This document shows positions 47,801 through 62,120 of a stretch of DNA of 64,000 bases, piece after piece (position 1 is the first letter of the stretch; each line of letters opens with the position of its first letter). The stretch is from Adineta steineri. Taxonomy: Eukaryota; Rotifera; Eurotatoria; Adinetida; Adinetidae. The stretch covers positions 1 through 64,000 of the forward strand of contig CAJNOI010000277.1 of the NCBI GenBank assembly GCA_905250115.1, in the 5' to 3' direction. The translations under genes and the position numbers were made by a program. The notes below the pieces were generated by a model that ran no database searches, had not been told where the DNA came from, and was given only the letters and a program-made list of their open reading frames with translations.

Positions 47801-50800
47801 ACATCTTGTAGTATCACCTGTTGTTGCGTTGATTTCACATGTTGATGCAAAATTATTTGATTCCACTGGTAATGGACATGAACAGATACGACATGAAATA
47901 TTTCGTACTGGATCACCATTATAACCCGGTATACAAGTTTCACAATATGTTCCCAATGTATGATTTTGACATGCTAAACAATGGCCAGTTTCAACATCAC
48001 ATATATCACTTTGTCCATTACATTGACATGGTACACATGTATAACTATGTGCACCATTTGTTCCACTGTATTGTTTAAAATAACCTCGTGCACATGTTTC
48101 ACATGATGTACCAGCATAATTTGGTGGACATGAACATACTTCAATATTACGTGCTAATGGACGTTGTGGTGATATATTATTGACTGATTTTAAATCAGCT
48201 TGTTGTAATTGAACAGCAACAATTGAACTTGATGTTGAATCAACTGAATATGGCCATGCAAGAATATGTAAACTTGATATATTACTAAGTGTTTGTAAAA
48301 ATGTATCACGTGTAACAGCCGTTGATGAACGTGTTTGAAAACGAAAATTAGCTTCTTTCAATGTAATTGATATATCTTCTTCAGGACGATTTGCTTCTAT
48401 TGGTCGTGTATAATAATGAACAATTGTTAAATCACGTCCACGAAGTATAACTAATGGATGTTTATTTAATATTTGATTATAATTATTTGTTGTTGATGTA
48501 TAACTTAATTTAAATGTTAAATTTCCTCCATAGGAAAGAATTTTGTTTCCTAAATAATGTCTTGGTGCTGACCAATATATTGCTGATTGATCATTATTAT
48601 CATAATTCATAAACATTGTTAAACGTGTTTCACGTCGATCATAACGTACATCAGATCGTGTTAATGACCAATCAGACATATTACGAATAAAACGATAATT
48701 AAATAAACCTGAATGACATTGTGTTGTTGAACCAAAACAATAACAATTTGTACAACCTTTTGGATTATCAGATAATAAAGCAAATGTACTATCCGTACAT
48801 CGATCACATCGTGGACCATAAACATTTTCTTTACATAAACAAGTACCTGTATATGTATCACATATAGGTTCAAGTGTACCAGCTGTATCACAATCACATT
48901 TCATACAACGTGGATAATCATAATGACCTATTGTAATATATATATAGATAGATAGAAAGTTTTTTTTAATTCTATTTGATTATTTATATACCTGGAGCAC
49001 AGCGATCACATGTTCGAGAACCAATATTTTCACGACATGGACATTGACCTGTTCGAAGATCACAATCAAGACGTCCATTAATAACACCTTCAATTCGACA
49101 TTGACAATCTTCACAACCAATTAATGGATCTTGAAAAAAAGATAAAGATATTAGAATACATATATACATCAATATGTTAATAACTTACCAAAACCATATG
49201 TTCGTGGAGCACATTGATCACAATAACGTCCTGTAACTCTTGGTGGACAAATACAATCACCTGTTAATTCATTACATATCTTTGTTGGACATGTACATTG
49301 TCGACAATTTGGAAAACCCCAATATCCTGTTCGACAACGATCACATCGTCGACCAATAACATTAGGTTTACAAGAACATTGTCCACCGTAAGGTTCACAT
49401 TGCCCATTTGGATTTACTGAACCACGTACATCACATAAACATTGAGATGCTTGATCATTAAATGTTGCCGATAAAGAATAAAGTGCTTGACGACAAAATG
49501 AACTTGCTTGTTGAATTTTAGGATCATAATTAGGTGCTGATTTTGTTATACAATCTTGAACAAATTTTGATGCACGATCAGTATCAGCTGTAGTTAATAC
49601 TGGTGTTACAACTTTTTCTGCATTTGGTTCAATTTTTTGAGCTGTAATATAATCAATAAGTAATGATGTATTTGGATTTGTTAATGCTAAATAAGCAGTA
49701 AATTCTGGTTCATCAAGTCTTATAGCTGTTGAACCATTTTGAAGTGTAACTATTTGTGAACAACCACCTTGTGTAAATCGTTGACATATTGGTGCATTAA
49801 TTTCACCAATTTGACTATCACCTGTACGACTATAAAAAATAACAGTTAATGGAATTGTATCCGATATTGAATAAGATTTTGATTGAAAATAATGTATATG
49901 AAATTGAAATAAAGCTGGATAATTTTCTGTTTTAGTATAAACATCAGTTAAACGTCCATAAACATAGATATTTGGTGTAGAAAAACTTAATGGAACAACA
50001 GCAGTATTTTCTGGTGCATTTGGAAAATTTGTTGTTTTTAAATGTTCATTATAATAATCTTCAGCTTGAAAAATTTGAACTGGTGCTGTCAATGAACTAC
50101 CTAATGGTTTATTTGAATCACTACATATTGGTAAACCATGTGGACCATCATCTGATGTACCACGTACACATATAAATTGTGGTCGAAGAAGATCATAATT
50201 AAATTGATTCATAGGTACAGCAGTTATTTTATGTATACCAATTGGACTACTTCGATCAGATTGTTGAACAACATTTAATATAACTGTTGCACGTCGCGTA
50301 TCAGTAACAGTCATTAATTTTGGTTTACTTATACGTTGATTACCACCATTACTTAATGTAGTTACCATTTGTCGACATACAAATGTATATGGACATTCAG
50401 TTAATACTAATGATCCAGGCATCATATCTCCATCAATTGTTTGAACTCGAGCATAGGATGTTCCAGCATCAATAGTATGATAATCAACTAGGAGATAATA
50501 CTGACCTGGTTTTGATATAATCCAATCATAACGATAATCACGACCACGTTCAATAGTTGTTAATGAATCAATTGATAATTCTTCAAGAAGATTGGAATCA
50601 ATAACAATACCATTTGGTGTTGAACCTGATGATGGATGACTTATACTTGACATACCATTTAATACTGGATAAGTATATTGATAACATTCTTCTTCATCAT
50701 CTAATTCACATGGACGACCATATGCAAATGCATCAGTTTGCTGAAGTGCTTGAGCTTCAATATAATCAATAGGCACAAAAACAATATAATCAATTAAAAC

Positions 50801-53800
50801 TGGATCAGTTGTTTTTAATGTTAATAAATATTCATTATAGGGTGCTGCATCACTTGTTAAAAGTGTACTAGCCGTAGCAAATGTTGCTTGACGATCAGAT
50901 TGTGGTAGATCAATATCAAATGTTTGTGGTGCTGCTGTACCTGTCTCTCGTATTGATGCAAAATTTACATTTATTTGTGGTAATTTATAATCTAAATTAT
51001 TACTATCCATCGATGTTTTATTATATGTTTTATAACGAATTAAAAGTCGATAAGCAGTTGGTTTAATTAATTGTATATGTAATTGTACTTCGGATTGTAA
51101 TGATGAATATCTAACATAACCTTTCCATGAAAAATTTTCAAAATCACTTGAATCAAATTCATAACGAACAGGTGTTTGATGTTTTACTGTTAAACCATCT
51201 TCAAGTTCATATTGTAAATGATGTAAACTTGGAAAAAAATGTCCTAATGCTGGTTGATTACATTCACGACCAACAATTGATGGGCGACAAACACATTGTC
51301 CCGTTTGTTTATCACATATACTATGTAATGAACCACCAAGTGAACATCGACATGGTTCACAACCAAAAACATTATTACGTGCTAATGAATAATAACCATC
51401 AGCACATACATCACAACGTACAGTCGAATTTTGTGTAGTTAATTTACATGGACATTGACCTGTTGTTGAATCACAAGTATTTAAATGAGCTATTGTACCC
51501 GAATCAGAGCAATCACATGATTCACATCCTATAGAAGCAAAACAAAATAAATATATAAAGATTTTCTTAATTCAGTTTACCAAGTGGATTTGATGTTTTC
51601 ATATTCCAAAAACCTTCTTTACAACGATCACATTGTCTTCCTTCAACATTTTGTTTACATAAACATAAAACACCTGGAATATTATGTCGACCACAACCAG
51701 GAAAATCATTTCGTACACCAGCTGGAACACATTTACATTCTTCACAATATGGAAAATTAAATAATCCTTAAAAATAAATAGAAAAAAAAAGTAAAATTAA
51801 TTGAGAAAAAAAATTTCAAAGTTTATACCCAGTGCACATTCTTGACATTTTTCACCAATAAAATTACTTTTACATACACACTGTCCTGTCGTTTGATCAC
51901 AACTTAAACCTAATGATCCATGCATATCACATGAACATGGAACACAATCCGGATAACGAAAATAACCTTTGAAAAATAATATTAGTTTTATAAAAAAAAA
52001 ATCTTTTTTTGTCTTTACCAGGTGCACATTGATTACATTGTCGTCCACCAAAATTTGCCTTACAATGACATTGACCACGTTGATCACATGCTAAGAAAAG
52101 AAAAGAATATAACTATTATTATATCTAAATATTTCAATGTTAAAAAAAACTAACCATCATATATAACTCCAGTTAAATCACAAGCACATGGTTCACATGT
52201 TGGATGATTGAAGAATCCAGCTGCACATTGTTCACAGGTATGTCCAGTAAAATTCGCTTTACATAAACAAGCACCTGTATCTTTATTACATACTTCCGGT
52301 GTTGAACCTAGTTAACAAAATAATATAGAAATATTATTTATATTTATTTTTGAATTTTTATTCATACCATTATGATTACATACACACGGTAAACAACCTG
52401 GATAACCATAATGACCATTTTTACATGTATCACATGTTCGATTTTGATAATTTAATCGACATGGACATTGTCTTAAAAATAAATAAGATAATATTTTTTT
52501 TTGTTAATGATTTTTTTATTTTATCTTACCCAGTTTCAGTATCACAAATATTTCCATCACTACCAGCACGTTCACATTCACATGGAAGACAACCAGCTTT
52601 AAAATTATAATATCCTGGTGCACAACGATCACAATAATCTCCATCAAAATTCATTTTACATACACAACGACCTGAATCTGGTAAACATTTATGATCAGCT
52701 GTACCATTAATTGAACATAAACATGGTTTACATCCAGCAGCAAAATCAAAATATCCAACTGCACATTCATCACATTCTAATCCAGCAAATTGTGGTTTAC
52801 ATTCACATTTACCTGTGCCTTCTGCACAAGTACCCGTTGAAACTTTTAAATTACATTTACATGATTGACACATATCAACATCACTAACTTTCCGTGTAAA
52901 ATTTCGAAAATATCCACGTACACATCGTTCACAATTGATACCTTCTGTATGATGTTCACAATTAAGACAACGTCCACCACCTTCATATTTTCCATGTATA
53001 TCAATACTTAATTTTTCTTCAGCAATTTTTTCTTCATAAACACATTCACTTGAATGACCATAACATTGACATGGTTCACATTCAAATGCATCAGCATCAC
53101 GTGATTGACGCCATTTTTTTTGTACAAATGGTTCACAACATTCTTGACAATAATCACCACATGTATTATGTCGACAACGACAAACCATTTTATTTGGACT
53201 TTTTGAATGAGGTTTATCACATGATTCAGCATGACCTAAAGATTTTTATAATAGATTAATAGACAAATGATGTATGACTATATTGATAAATATCTGCTAA
53301 CGAATAGAAACGAGCTCGTCATTACTTATTTTAATATGATATAACTTATAAAATAAAATTTTTTTATGAACTAACCATTGCATTGGCAATGTCCACCAAT
53401 ACCAATATCTCTGATGGAATAAAAATATCTTCTTGTTACTGATTTATCATGACTATCATGAATAATTGAATGAGAATGTAATGTTGTTGGTCGAAGTAAT
53501 CTTAAACGAACATTTGTTGCACGTGTCCATTGTTGTAAAGTATCACTATAGGAGAAGTTTTTACTATTTGGTCGATCATTTATTAATGATATAACCATTT
53601 CACCTCTAGAAATAGCAATTGTTTTATTAATCAATAAAAGATTAAATTTACCCTTCTAATGGTATACGACTGGCATATTTTGTTTCACAAACAACATCAT
53701 CATCTCGTGTAAATGAACGATTGACGAATGGTTGCACTCCAAATACTGTACGACATTCAACATCACTAGCAAAATAGTACCATGTTGAAAATGTCTTTCC

Positions 53801-54343
53801 ATAATCAGTTGAACGTTCCAATGACCAAACAGCTGGTCGAGGCGAATTTGACATACGAATATATATATATGCTATATGATATTCTTGACCAAGATCTACT
53901 GTTATATTCACTTTTTGATATTCAAGACCACGTGATAATGGTGGTGACTAGACATAAAAGCAAAAAAAAAGAATACAAGATTATGATTTTAATTTATTTT
54001 CTTTTACCTGCCACCATCGATCTGTTCCATCAATTGTATAATTAACAATATGTTTTTTATCTGGTACACTTGGATCACAATAATCACAATATTGTCCATA
54101 GATTAAATTTGAATCCTTATAATCTTTTTCATAAGGTGATGAACCAGTTAATTTACAATATAATTCTTTTTTATATTTTGTTTTATTTCGATTTTGTTTA
54201 TCAATAAATTCTCCACATGTTGATGTAGCTGCTACAGTTATATGTTTTTCCCGAGCAAGATTTAAATAAGGTGGTCTTAAACTTTCACCATAAGTATTTG
54301 TAATAAGCCATCCAAATAGAAAAAAAAGTTCGCGTACAGACAT
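41852..54343 (-). CDS. Laminin subunit alpha (alpha-3/5 or insect LanA type)
   Basis: Laminin alpha chains pair with beta and gamma chains in basement membranes and bind cell receptors through C-terminal LG domains. About 25 exons encode roughly 3,700 residues. In order: signal peptide (MSVRELFFLFGWLITNTYG, 54343), LN domain (to about 53390, with VNITVDLGQEYHIAYIYIRM), a long series of EGF-like LE repeats with CxCxxxG patterns (53390-51250), the roughly 500-residue region typical of alpha-5-like chains (about 51250-49470, MDSNNLDYKLP onward), more LE repeats, a laminin IV-A domain (about 48700-48180), LE repeats to 47000, a coiled coil (about 46980-45150), and five LG domains (LG1-3 from about 45130 to 43520, an acidic linker with SNDDDDDEEDD, LG4-5 to the stop at 41852). 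One 3.4-kb exon (about 46390-43030) carries most of the coiled coil and LG1-3. The full domain set argues for an intact gene. Confidence 0.95.
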
Positions 54344-54861
54344 TGTTCAATTACACAAACTGAACGTTAGTGTCTATGCTTTAACGATAACGCGTATATA
54401 AAGAAAAAGGCAAAAAATCACCTCAATGACCCGTAATATAATACAATGCGTAACCCTTATATATATAGTACTAACCAACACAAAAATCGAATAAGAACGA
54501 TGGATGATGGTCGAGAATGCGAGAATATCGTCGTCGCTGCGCTTCACTTATCGTTGAGAGAAAGAACCGTATGGTTATACATATACTCTTATTCTCACAA
54601 AGCTTGTACTATGCTTTTCTTTCTTTCTTACTCACGATAATAATAATAATAGGGCCAAAGAACGAATGAATATACATTTACTTTGATCGAATGACCGATA
54701 CGTATATAGAATGATGCAACAGTTCGTGATGATATCATCGTATTCTGATTAAATATTAGATATTTAAAATTTTATAACAAGACAAAAAATATATATATAT
54801 ATAATCACATAAATGTATAGATAAAACAACAATTTTTTTTGTACAAAGAAAAGAAGAAAAT
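54344..54861. other. Spacer between laminin start and GPCR stop
   Basis: Holds the laminin promoter region (less AT-rich around 54440-54620) and the GPCR 3' flank with a TA microsatellite at about 54790-54803. No gene was recognised. Confidence 0.5.
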
Positions 54862-56438
54862 TTAAGTTTGTTTATGCATCATGACAACTGTTTGGTCAGC
54901 AAAATTTACACCATGAGTATTTTGTTTAAGTGTTAAACGAGTTGATAATGTCGTATTAACTTCACCATTATGAGCTCGTCCTGTTTGTTGTCTTTTTAAT
55001 ATAATTGATGTTGATTCTTTTCGAGATGTTGTTGATGATCCTTTAAAACAACAGGAATAAAGTGAATAAAATTCTCGTCGAAAACTTCGATTAATATAAT
55101 TATAAATTATTGGATTAATCCATGCTGATAATGATGAGATTAAATAACAAGGTATTAATAAATATCCATAAACAAAATTGGGTCCATAACGTTTATATAA
55201 TGTTTCTTCATTATGTTCGGAATAAATTTGTACAATTGTTAATGGTAACCATGAGATAGTAAAAAGTGCTGCAACATATATAAGTAATTTTCTACTTCGA
55301 TGAAAACGTCGTTTTGTATGTGATTGATATTTTAACATATGTTGTTGTTCGACAAAATTTAATGAATTTTGATGATAATTTAATTGTTCACGTTGTTGAA
55401 ATGTTTGACGAAAACAATGTAATAAATAATTTGATTTATTATCATTTGTTATCCCCGCTGATGGTATATCATCTAAACTTGTTGCTTCTTGTTCAGTTTC
55501 ATCTGGTATATCTAATGATTTTTTTTTCGTAGATTTTGATGTATCTTGAATAAATCGTTTTTGATTTTGATATGAACGCATACGAATCATACGTCGTTTA
55601 AGAAAACGACTGATAGAATAACAACTTATGGATACAAATAAAAATGGTACTAAATATTGTACAGTAATAACAATATAAGAAAATATACGATTCCGTATAC
55701 CAGGTTTAACGAGACAATAATAAATTTTCTTCATTTTACATGGAGATTTAATCATATCATAATTCATGAATAGATTTGTATTATTATTACTATACATTTT
55801 ATGGTTGAATGATGTATTATTTCCCATCATTTGTCGTAAAACTGCATGTGGAACAAATTCTTCCAATTGTCTTGAAATATATTCTGGTAATGCTATTATT
55901 ATCGATACAAGCCAAAGTAAAATTAATGTTATTATTGTACAACGACGATCAAATTTTTGTTTATTAACAATAAAAAACCATCGTTCAACTGCTATAACAG
56001 CAACAGTAAATGTTGATACAAGTGCTGTTACTGTTGGAGTAAAATGAACAATTTTACAAAGAAATGAACCAAATATCCAATGTTTAAGTAAAGCATTGGA
56101 TAATGTCATTGGAATTGAAACACATAAGACGATTAAATCATTTAAACCTAGATAAAGATAATACTTTAGTAAACAAAATTCTATCTTAGAAAAACAAATT
56201 TTGACATACATAAATTCATTAAAAATGTGTTTGTAATCGAACGTAATTTTTTTTGTTGGAAAAATATAAGACATACACTTATATTACCAAATACACCAAA
56301 ACAAAATGGTAATAAATAAGTAATATATATTATTATTGTTATAGTAGGTGAAAAACGAAATTCTTTTGTTAAAATAGATTGAGAAAATTCACCAATTTGA
56401 GAACAATCACGATCAAACTTTGTTTGATTGAAATCCAT
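54862..56438 (-). CDS. Rhodopsin-family (class A) peptide-type GPCR
   Basis: Two exons, 56438-56210 and 56147-54862, join in frame and give about 505 residues. TM1 contains the GN motif (FCFGVFGNISVCLIF). TM2 reads LMNLCLNDLIVLCVSIP with the conserved Asp. The TM3 start has the disulphide cysteine (GSFLCKIVHFTP), and TM3 ends AVIAVERWFFIV, where DRY is replaced by ERW. TM4 is LLWLVSIIIALPEY. A long second extracellular loop carries NNTS and CLVKPG, TM6 is FTISWLPLTIVQIY, and TM7 is LSAWINPIIYNYINRSFRREF with the NPxxY motif and helix 8, followed by cysteines (CCF) for palmitoylation. The third intracellular loop is long and basic. The pattern fits the neuropeptide-receptor branch (NPY/NPFF/orexin/tachykinin-like), but the ligand cannot be named. 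Start 56438 is the first ATG and gives an N-terminal glycosylation site (NQT). Confidence 0.88.
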
Positions 56439-56817
56439 AAGTTCGAATTAAATTACATTATTTTAACATCTAAAAAAATGAGTATTTATAAGTCCTTTGT
56501 TTTATAAATAAATGTCTTCTGCAAGAGAAGAAGAAAAAAATGACAAGTAGGTATAAAATTAGCTTTGTTAAATATAGGAATATTTAAAAAATATAAAGAT
56601 ATTTTCTAGTAAAACATCAACTTGACAAAAAAAATACTAATTATTTATTTCTTATGAAGTTATATTTTATATAAAATCTGAATATATACTTTACTTTTTT
56701 AATTATAGAAGACAATCGTATATGTATAATTAAAAATAAATTTTACATAATATACGATGCAGATAATTTTTTTGTAGGTTCATTCATTGATGTTAGAAGG
56801 TAAAAATATACTCATAC

Positions 56818-57172
56818 TAGAGCACTGCACCGCCCACCGAAACTCGATTCCGACTGTGTTGGAGTCGGAATCGCGAAAAAATATTTTTCGGAGTCAATAT
56901 CGGACTCCAATTGGAAGACTAATTAAATTGTTTGTTTCTTTCTCAGAAAGATGTTTTTCACTGTTTTCTACTAAAAAAATGAAAAGAAAGAAGTTCTATA
57001 ACTTAACAACATCATATTTACTTATAATTTTGTTCATTCGCAATGCTTAGTCTTTCTATTTATCGCTACACTACAAAAAAGTTTTTCCGAGTCGGAATTA
57101 ACTGGAATTTCTTCTCGGAATCGGAGTCGAAGTTGTAATCGTAATTAAAAAACTCGAGTCTGCAGCGCTCTA
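56818..57172. mobile_element. 355-bp hAT-type MITE with 8-bp target duplication
   Basis: Terminal inverted repeats are left TAGAGCACTGCA and right (reversed) TAGAGCGCTGCA. The flanks are ACTCATAC at 56810-56817 and ATTCATAC at 57173-57180, an 8-bp target duplication with one mismatch. The inside has repeated GGAGTCGGAATCG-like motifs near both ends and an AT-rich centre without a transposase. Ends and duplication length fit hAT. Confidence 0.75.
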
Positions 57173-60100
57173 ATTCATACCTATAATTTAACTGGAAAAT
57201 AAGATTGATTAACCAAGTAATTTACTCTAAAAAAAATAAATAATTATTTTAAGAATATCCGGTTTTGTAGTGTATGAATCAAATTTGTTATTAACTAATT
57301 TGAAGCTCTACTTTGTGCACTCTATCAAATGAACAAAAATATCAGAAAAATAAAAAATTTTTAATATAAAATAAAAGTTTTTCATGAAACAGGAAAGAAA
57401 AATAATTGTTATTTAGAAAGGGAAAAATAAAGACAAACATCCTGAGGCATTTAAGCTTAACTCCGTCTTATCTTAAAAATGTTTGTCGACTGTCAATAGC
57501 ATGTCTCCTGTATATTAAGACGTCACCATTAGTCTCACATATTATATAATGCCTGGAAATTGTAACAAAATTATTAATTCAATAAATACATCAAGGCGCA
57601 GTTATAATAAATATATTTTTATGTTCATTACTTAATTGTCAGTAACTATCACATCTGACTAAAGAGATAGAATAACGGTAATAATAACTAACATAGTCTG
57701 TATATACACGTTCGATTAGTGACAATGGATCTATCATTATATAAAAATGACTCCTTTTTCATTCTTATCGATATAAAAAATGACATATTTCTCTTATTTT
57801 CTTTTATGTCTTAGTAATAAATAACTATAAAATGTTTATAAATGTACGTCATTGATCTGGGAAACCGAACATTTTCACAGGGGAACTAACGACGTTAGAT
57901 AAAAAGGAGAAGACTGAAAAAAGCATACATCTATTTTATATAAGATTGATAAAATATGAGAAAAAAAATCGATGACAAATAACAAGCATCTTCCAGCTGC
58001 ATATTTTATAATATGACGTGACATTAAAAATTGTTTTATTAAGACTCGCCTTCATCTTGATTATGTCTACTATTCAATATGAAAATAATATTGCCTATTA
58101 AAAAACTATAATTCTGTTTCTCATCATCAAAATTCTTTTATTTAATTAATATAAACATGCTAAATAAAGCTTCTTTTTTATACACTTTACAATATTTATT
58201 TCTTAAACAAAACACTTGCCTGACTTGTATAAATCATGTTTATAATAATATCATTTCAATAATTAATCTTTATTAAACGAATTAAGTAATCTTACATTAT
58301 GACACATAGTTAATATGATTGATGAAATAAAATTCTCATCAAAACAATCGATACATGATTTGACTATGTTAGTTACATATATAAATATGTATATATTAGC
58401 ATATATCTATGCATATATAAACAAATAATTATTTTCTAGGTCAATGGGTTTAATACAAAGCTCTCAAAAAATAAAATAACGACTTACTGTAAGTATGTAT
58501 ATATCACTAGGCGTTCTTCTACCAAAAATATATTTACAGTGAGAAAATTAATTAAATAATCGACTATTGCTCGTACCTTATAAAACTCACATAGGCGAAG
58601 ACTATGGGGAAAAAACAAAAATGCCACTAGTACAAATAAAAGAAAATTTCTTTTTTTTCTTTGTCTCTTGATCTTTATTAGAAAATAGTTAGATAATGAA
58701 TCGTGAAACCAAACATTTTCATTCAAAAAAGAAAAATAATGAGATAGACAACGTCAGAAATCTATATTTAGAATTTTGTTTTCTTCTTCTGATTCATTCT
58801 TAAGAATATAAAAATTAATTGATTTTGCTTCTCCGAACAAAAAACAACTAGATAGATCTTCGGTAACATCGCTATTCTCATTATGTATGAATAGACAATG
58901 AATAGCTAAATAGATGCACAAAAGATCTTCATCGTCAACATGCGTTGCAAATAAATCTCATTCTATCCTCTAGTTATATACAACGTGTGGTGCGTTATAA
59001 TTTTTTCTAGAACTATTTCATGCATTTTAAGTCCTAACAATATAGTAGTTCATATCGCATGCGTACTCCATCTTAATTAACGCTTCACTAGTTACTGTTT
59101 ATTTAACTCAAGATAAAATACCTTGAAATAATTCTAATTGGAAATAAGAGTCGAGATGAGACTATAGATAGTTTCTTTTTTGCTCTCATGAATGAAAATA
59201 TATCTAGTTCTTTATCATGTAAAACTACTTGTAAATCTTTTATAATTAAGAAACTCAACATGCTTTACTGAATATATATATATATTTAAATATGTATACA
59301 TTAATATTATAATAAAAATAGAAAGAAAAAGAAAAATGCTTATTTACTATAGTGAGATTTTATAAATATAAAAGAAAGTACTACTAGAATTATTTTATTT
59401 CTATGTGATAGAGTATATTTTGTTATTTTTAAATAATAAAACATTGTTGTTGTTTAAGTACTTATTATATAAGGATATGAAGAAACTAACAAGTGGACGA
59501 ATCAGTTATTTATATAATACATTTGTTTTATTATTACTGTCAAAAAGTTGATTACAAGATTTCAAAAAGGAAAGTCTAAGTATAAACTGGTCATAAAAAT
59601 AAAAATATTATTATTCATCTTTATATCAAAGTGAAGGGTTATTACTAAAATACAAAAAAAAACTAATTACTAGAAGAATTTTTTTTCTCAAATATCCAAA
59701 TATGATGCAATACAATTTTCTGAATATATCTGTCTCTTATTTCTAAAATGTATTGATATTCTTTCGTTAAAATATAAACTTAGATTATTCATATGTAGGT
59801 AAATACGTCATTTTATCGACGACTACAACTCATGACATTATCATGTCTAATTATTTATAAAAACTTATCTTCTTAGAACATTACTTAAGAGACGATTAAA
59901 TTATTTACATGAAATAACTTACATAAATGAGAAGACTATCACCTGATAAATGTTCTTCATGGACTTTGTTAGACGATAATTGAAAGAACGACGCAATTTG
60001 AATAATATCATATATAGTTTATTAAAATAGTTTAATAGAATTATAAAAATAAGAAGAAAAAAATGTAGAGTATCGATTTTCCCAGCGTCTTCTTTCTTAT

Positions 60101-60542
60101 TTTTGTATGTCATTTTCTTGTTACATCTATTCTTTTTCTTTACTAGGTCTTATCGTTCTTTCATTCTATATCAGACCATATTTGTCTTATTGATTCATTC
60201 TGTAGCCATTCCCATAGGCATGCGTCGATACACATGATAATATTACGTGTAATATTCCGTAAAACACTTCGTATGAATAATACAACTATTAACTTTAATA
60301 ACATCATTTCTTTTTTATCATATAACTATTTCCGAGTGTAACAGTCATTTGCATAATTATAAGAATAAATATTTATATATGCTTCAACATATTTTATCAT
60401 ATGTATATTTGTTTTGTTATATGTTGAAAATCTTGTAATTAGAATAAATCTACAATATACGTCAAATTCATCATTTATGACTTAATTTGTACTTAAAATA
60501 TGAAAAACAAAAAGATCAATTTACTTTCATAATGTGATCCTA

Positions 60543-60620
60543 AGCTATATCATATGGTTGAACTATACAATTAACAGGAACATCAGCAAAAATATCACGA
60601 TAATCGTTTTCTATTCGTTC
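60543..60620 (-). pseudogene. Isolated coding-like block, unknown
   Basis: On the minus strand a short block reads ERIENDYRDIFADVPVNCIV then QPYDIA and a stop, with coding-like composition in otherwise featureless DNA. It could be an orphan exon or a gene relic. I do not recognise the family, and no partner exon was found. Confidence 0.2.
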
Positions 60621-62120
60621 TTATCGTCTAGTTTTACATCATGATTTTTATTATTCATTAGGTTCACCTAACAGGAAACTATAGTATTTCATTAGATACA
60701 TGTATAGTTATAAATCATGCAAAACAAACAATAAGATCAACTTTATTATCAGTTGTTTCGAAATGATACATACATGCTTGAAAGTTCCTGTGATAATGTT
60801 AATTTTAGTTTTCTTAATGTATCAACTACTCCTCTCTTTTTTTCTCTCTGTGGCAACTTCCGTTATTATAATTTTCAAGAAAACAATCTATTTTTAGTTC
60901 TTTCATCTAAATTGTTTATAACTGTATTGTTTTTTGTTTTGTTAACTGTGAGATAAACATTAATGATCTGATAGGAACATTTGGTTTATGGTTATACGAT
61001 AACGTTAATTGTATATCATGTATATGTTTATTTTTTTCTCAGAAGTAATTATGAAAAAAACTTTCGAGGTTCTTTTTTATTTATGCATAAAAACATTCCC
61101 GTTAGACGATGCGTCTCGACGAAATTACTAGTCATTATTTATTAAGTTTAACAACAAGAATTACTAATACGAGTTTCTATTTTTATCGTTAGTTTTTGTT
61201 TTTGATTTTTTTTAGCATAAACAAATATAGAATTAAAAACAATTAAATAAACGATTAAAATAGAAGATTAATTTTTCTAAATAATTCTGACATATTTTAT
61301 TTTTGAACTAGTTGTTTGCTAAAGATTATTTCTATTTCTATTCTCATGAGACTAAGATAAGTTATTAAAAATTTGCTTGAATTTAATGACATATAAAAGT
61401 CGGTTTTTATTTACAGTAATTTTGTTTTACACTTATGAAATCAAAGTCATTACTTATCATCGTACTCTTAACGATCAAATTAAATACTAAAAACAATGTT
61501 TCTAAATAGATTTTGTCATGTTGACATACTATTGTAGAATATAAATCTTACTAGTGATGTTCTTTTGCTCTAAAGCATGAATAACTTTTTTGAAAAAGAA
61601 TATTTCTATGAATAAAAAATTATAGTCAATTAGAAAATTATAAAAAAAATAATGCACTCATTTTCTTTTTATTCAGCTTGATTGAAGTTATAAATATATA
61701 TTTATTTTTTTGAATTAAAATTATAAGGTCAATGAAAAATATACAGTCAACAAGTTTATTATATAAACAGAAAAGAACTTGTTCAACACTTATTAAACGT
61801 ATAAAATCGTATAACTTAACAAATATGAAATTCTAAGTTTTGCCTTTAGAGAATATTTTGTAGAAAATTGAATTATATTCATCAATTTATAATAATCACT
61901 TTATTTTACATTAATAAAACTGTTTTTTATTAGTATTTAATTAAAATAAATAGCTTTGACAAATATATCACACGGTAAAAAAAATTGAAGCATTATTTTT
62001 CTTAAACTTTTCTACGCTCTACGAATAAAAACTTTTAAAATATAGATAATATTAAAAATCAATCATCTGACTTAATAGTTCAATAATCATTATTAGTTAT
62101 TTGTCGATGAATTTGAGATG

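Larger units (their letters stand above)
56439..62120. other. Long gene-poor region
   Basis: About 5.7 kb of AT-rich DNA, the longest gene-free stretch here. It contains a 355-bp MITE (56818-57172), a TA-rich microsatellite near 59272-59290, and one short coding-like block on the minus strand at about 60543-60620. No further gene, tRNA or array was recognised. Confidence 0.6.

Noticed and set aside
56787-57050. 87-codon frame across the MITE
   Set aside because: It runs from the flank into the element without conserved content; chance frame.
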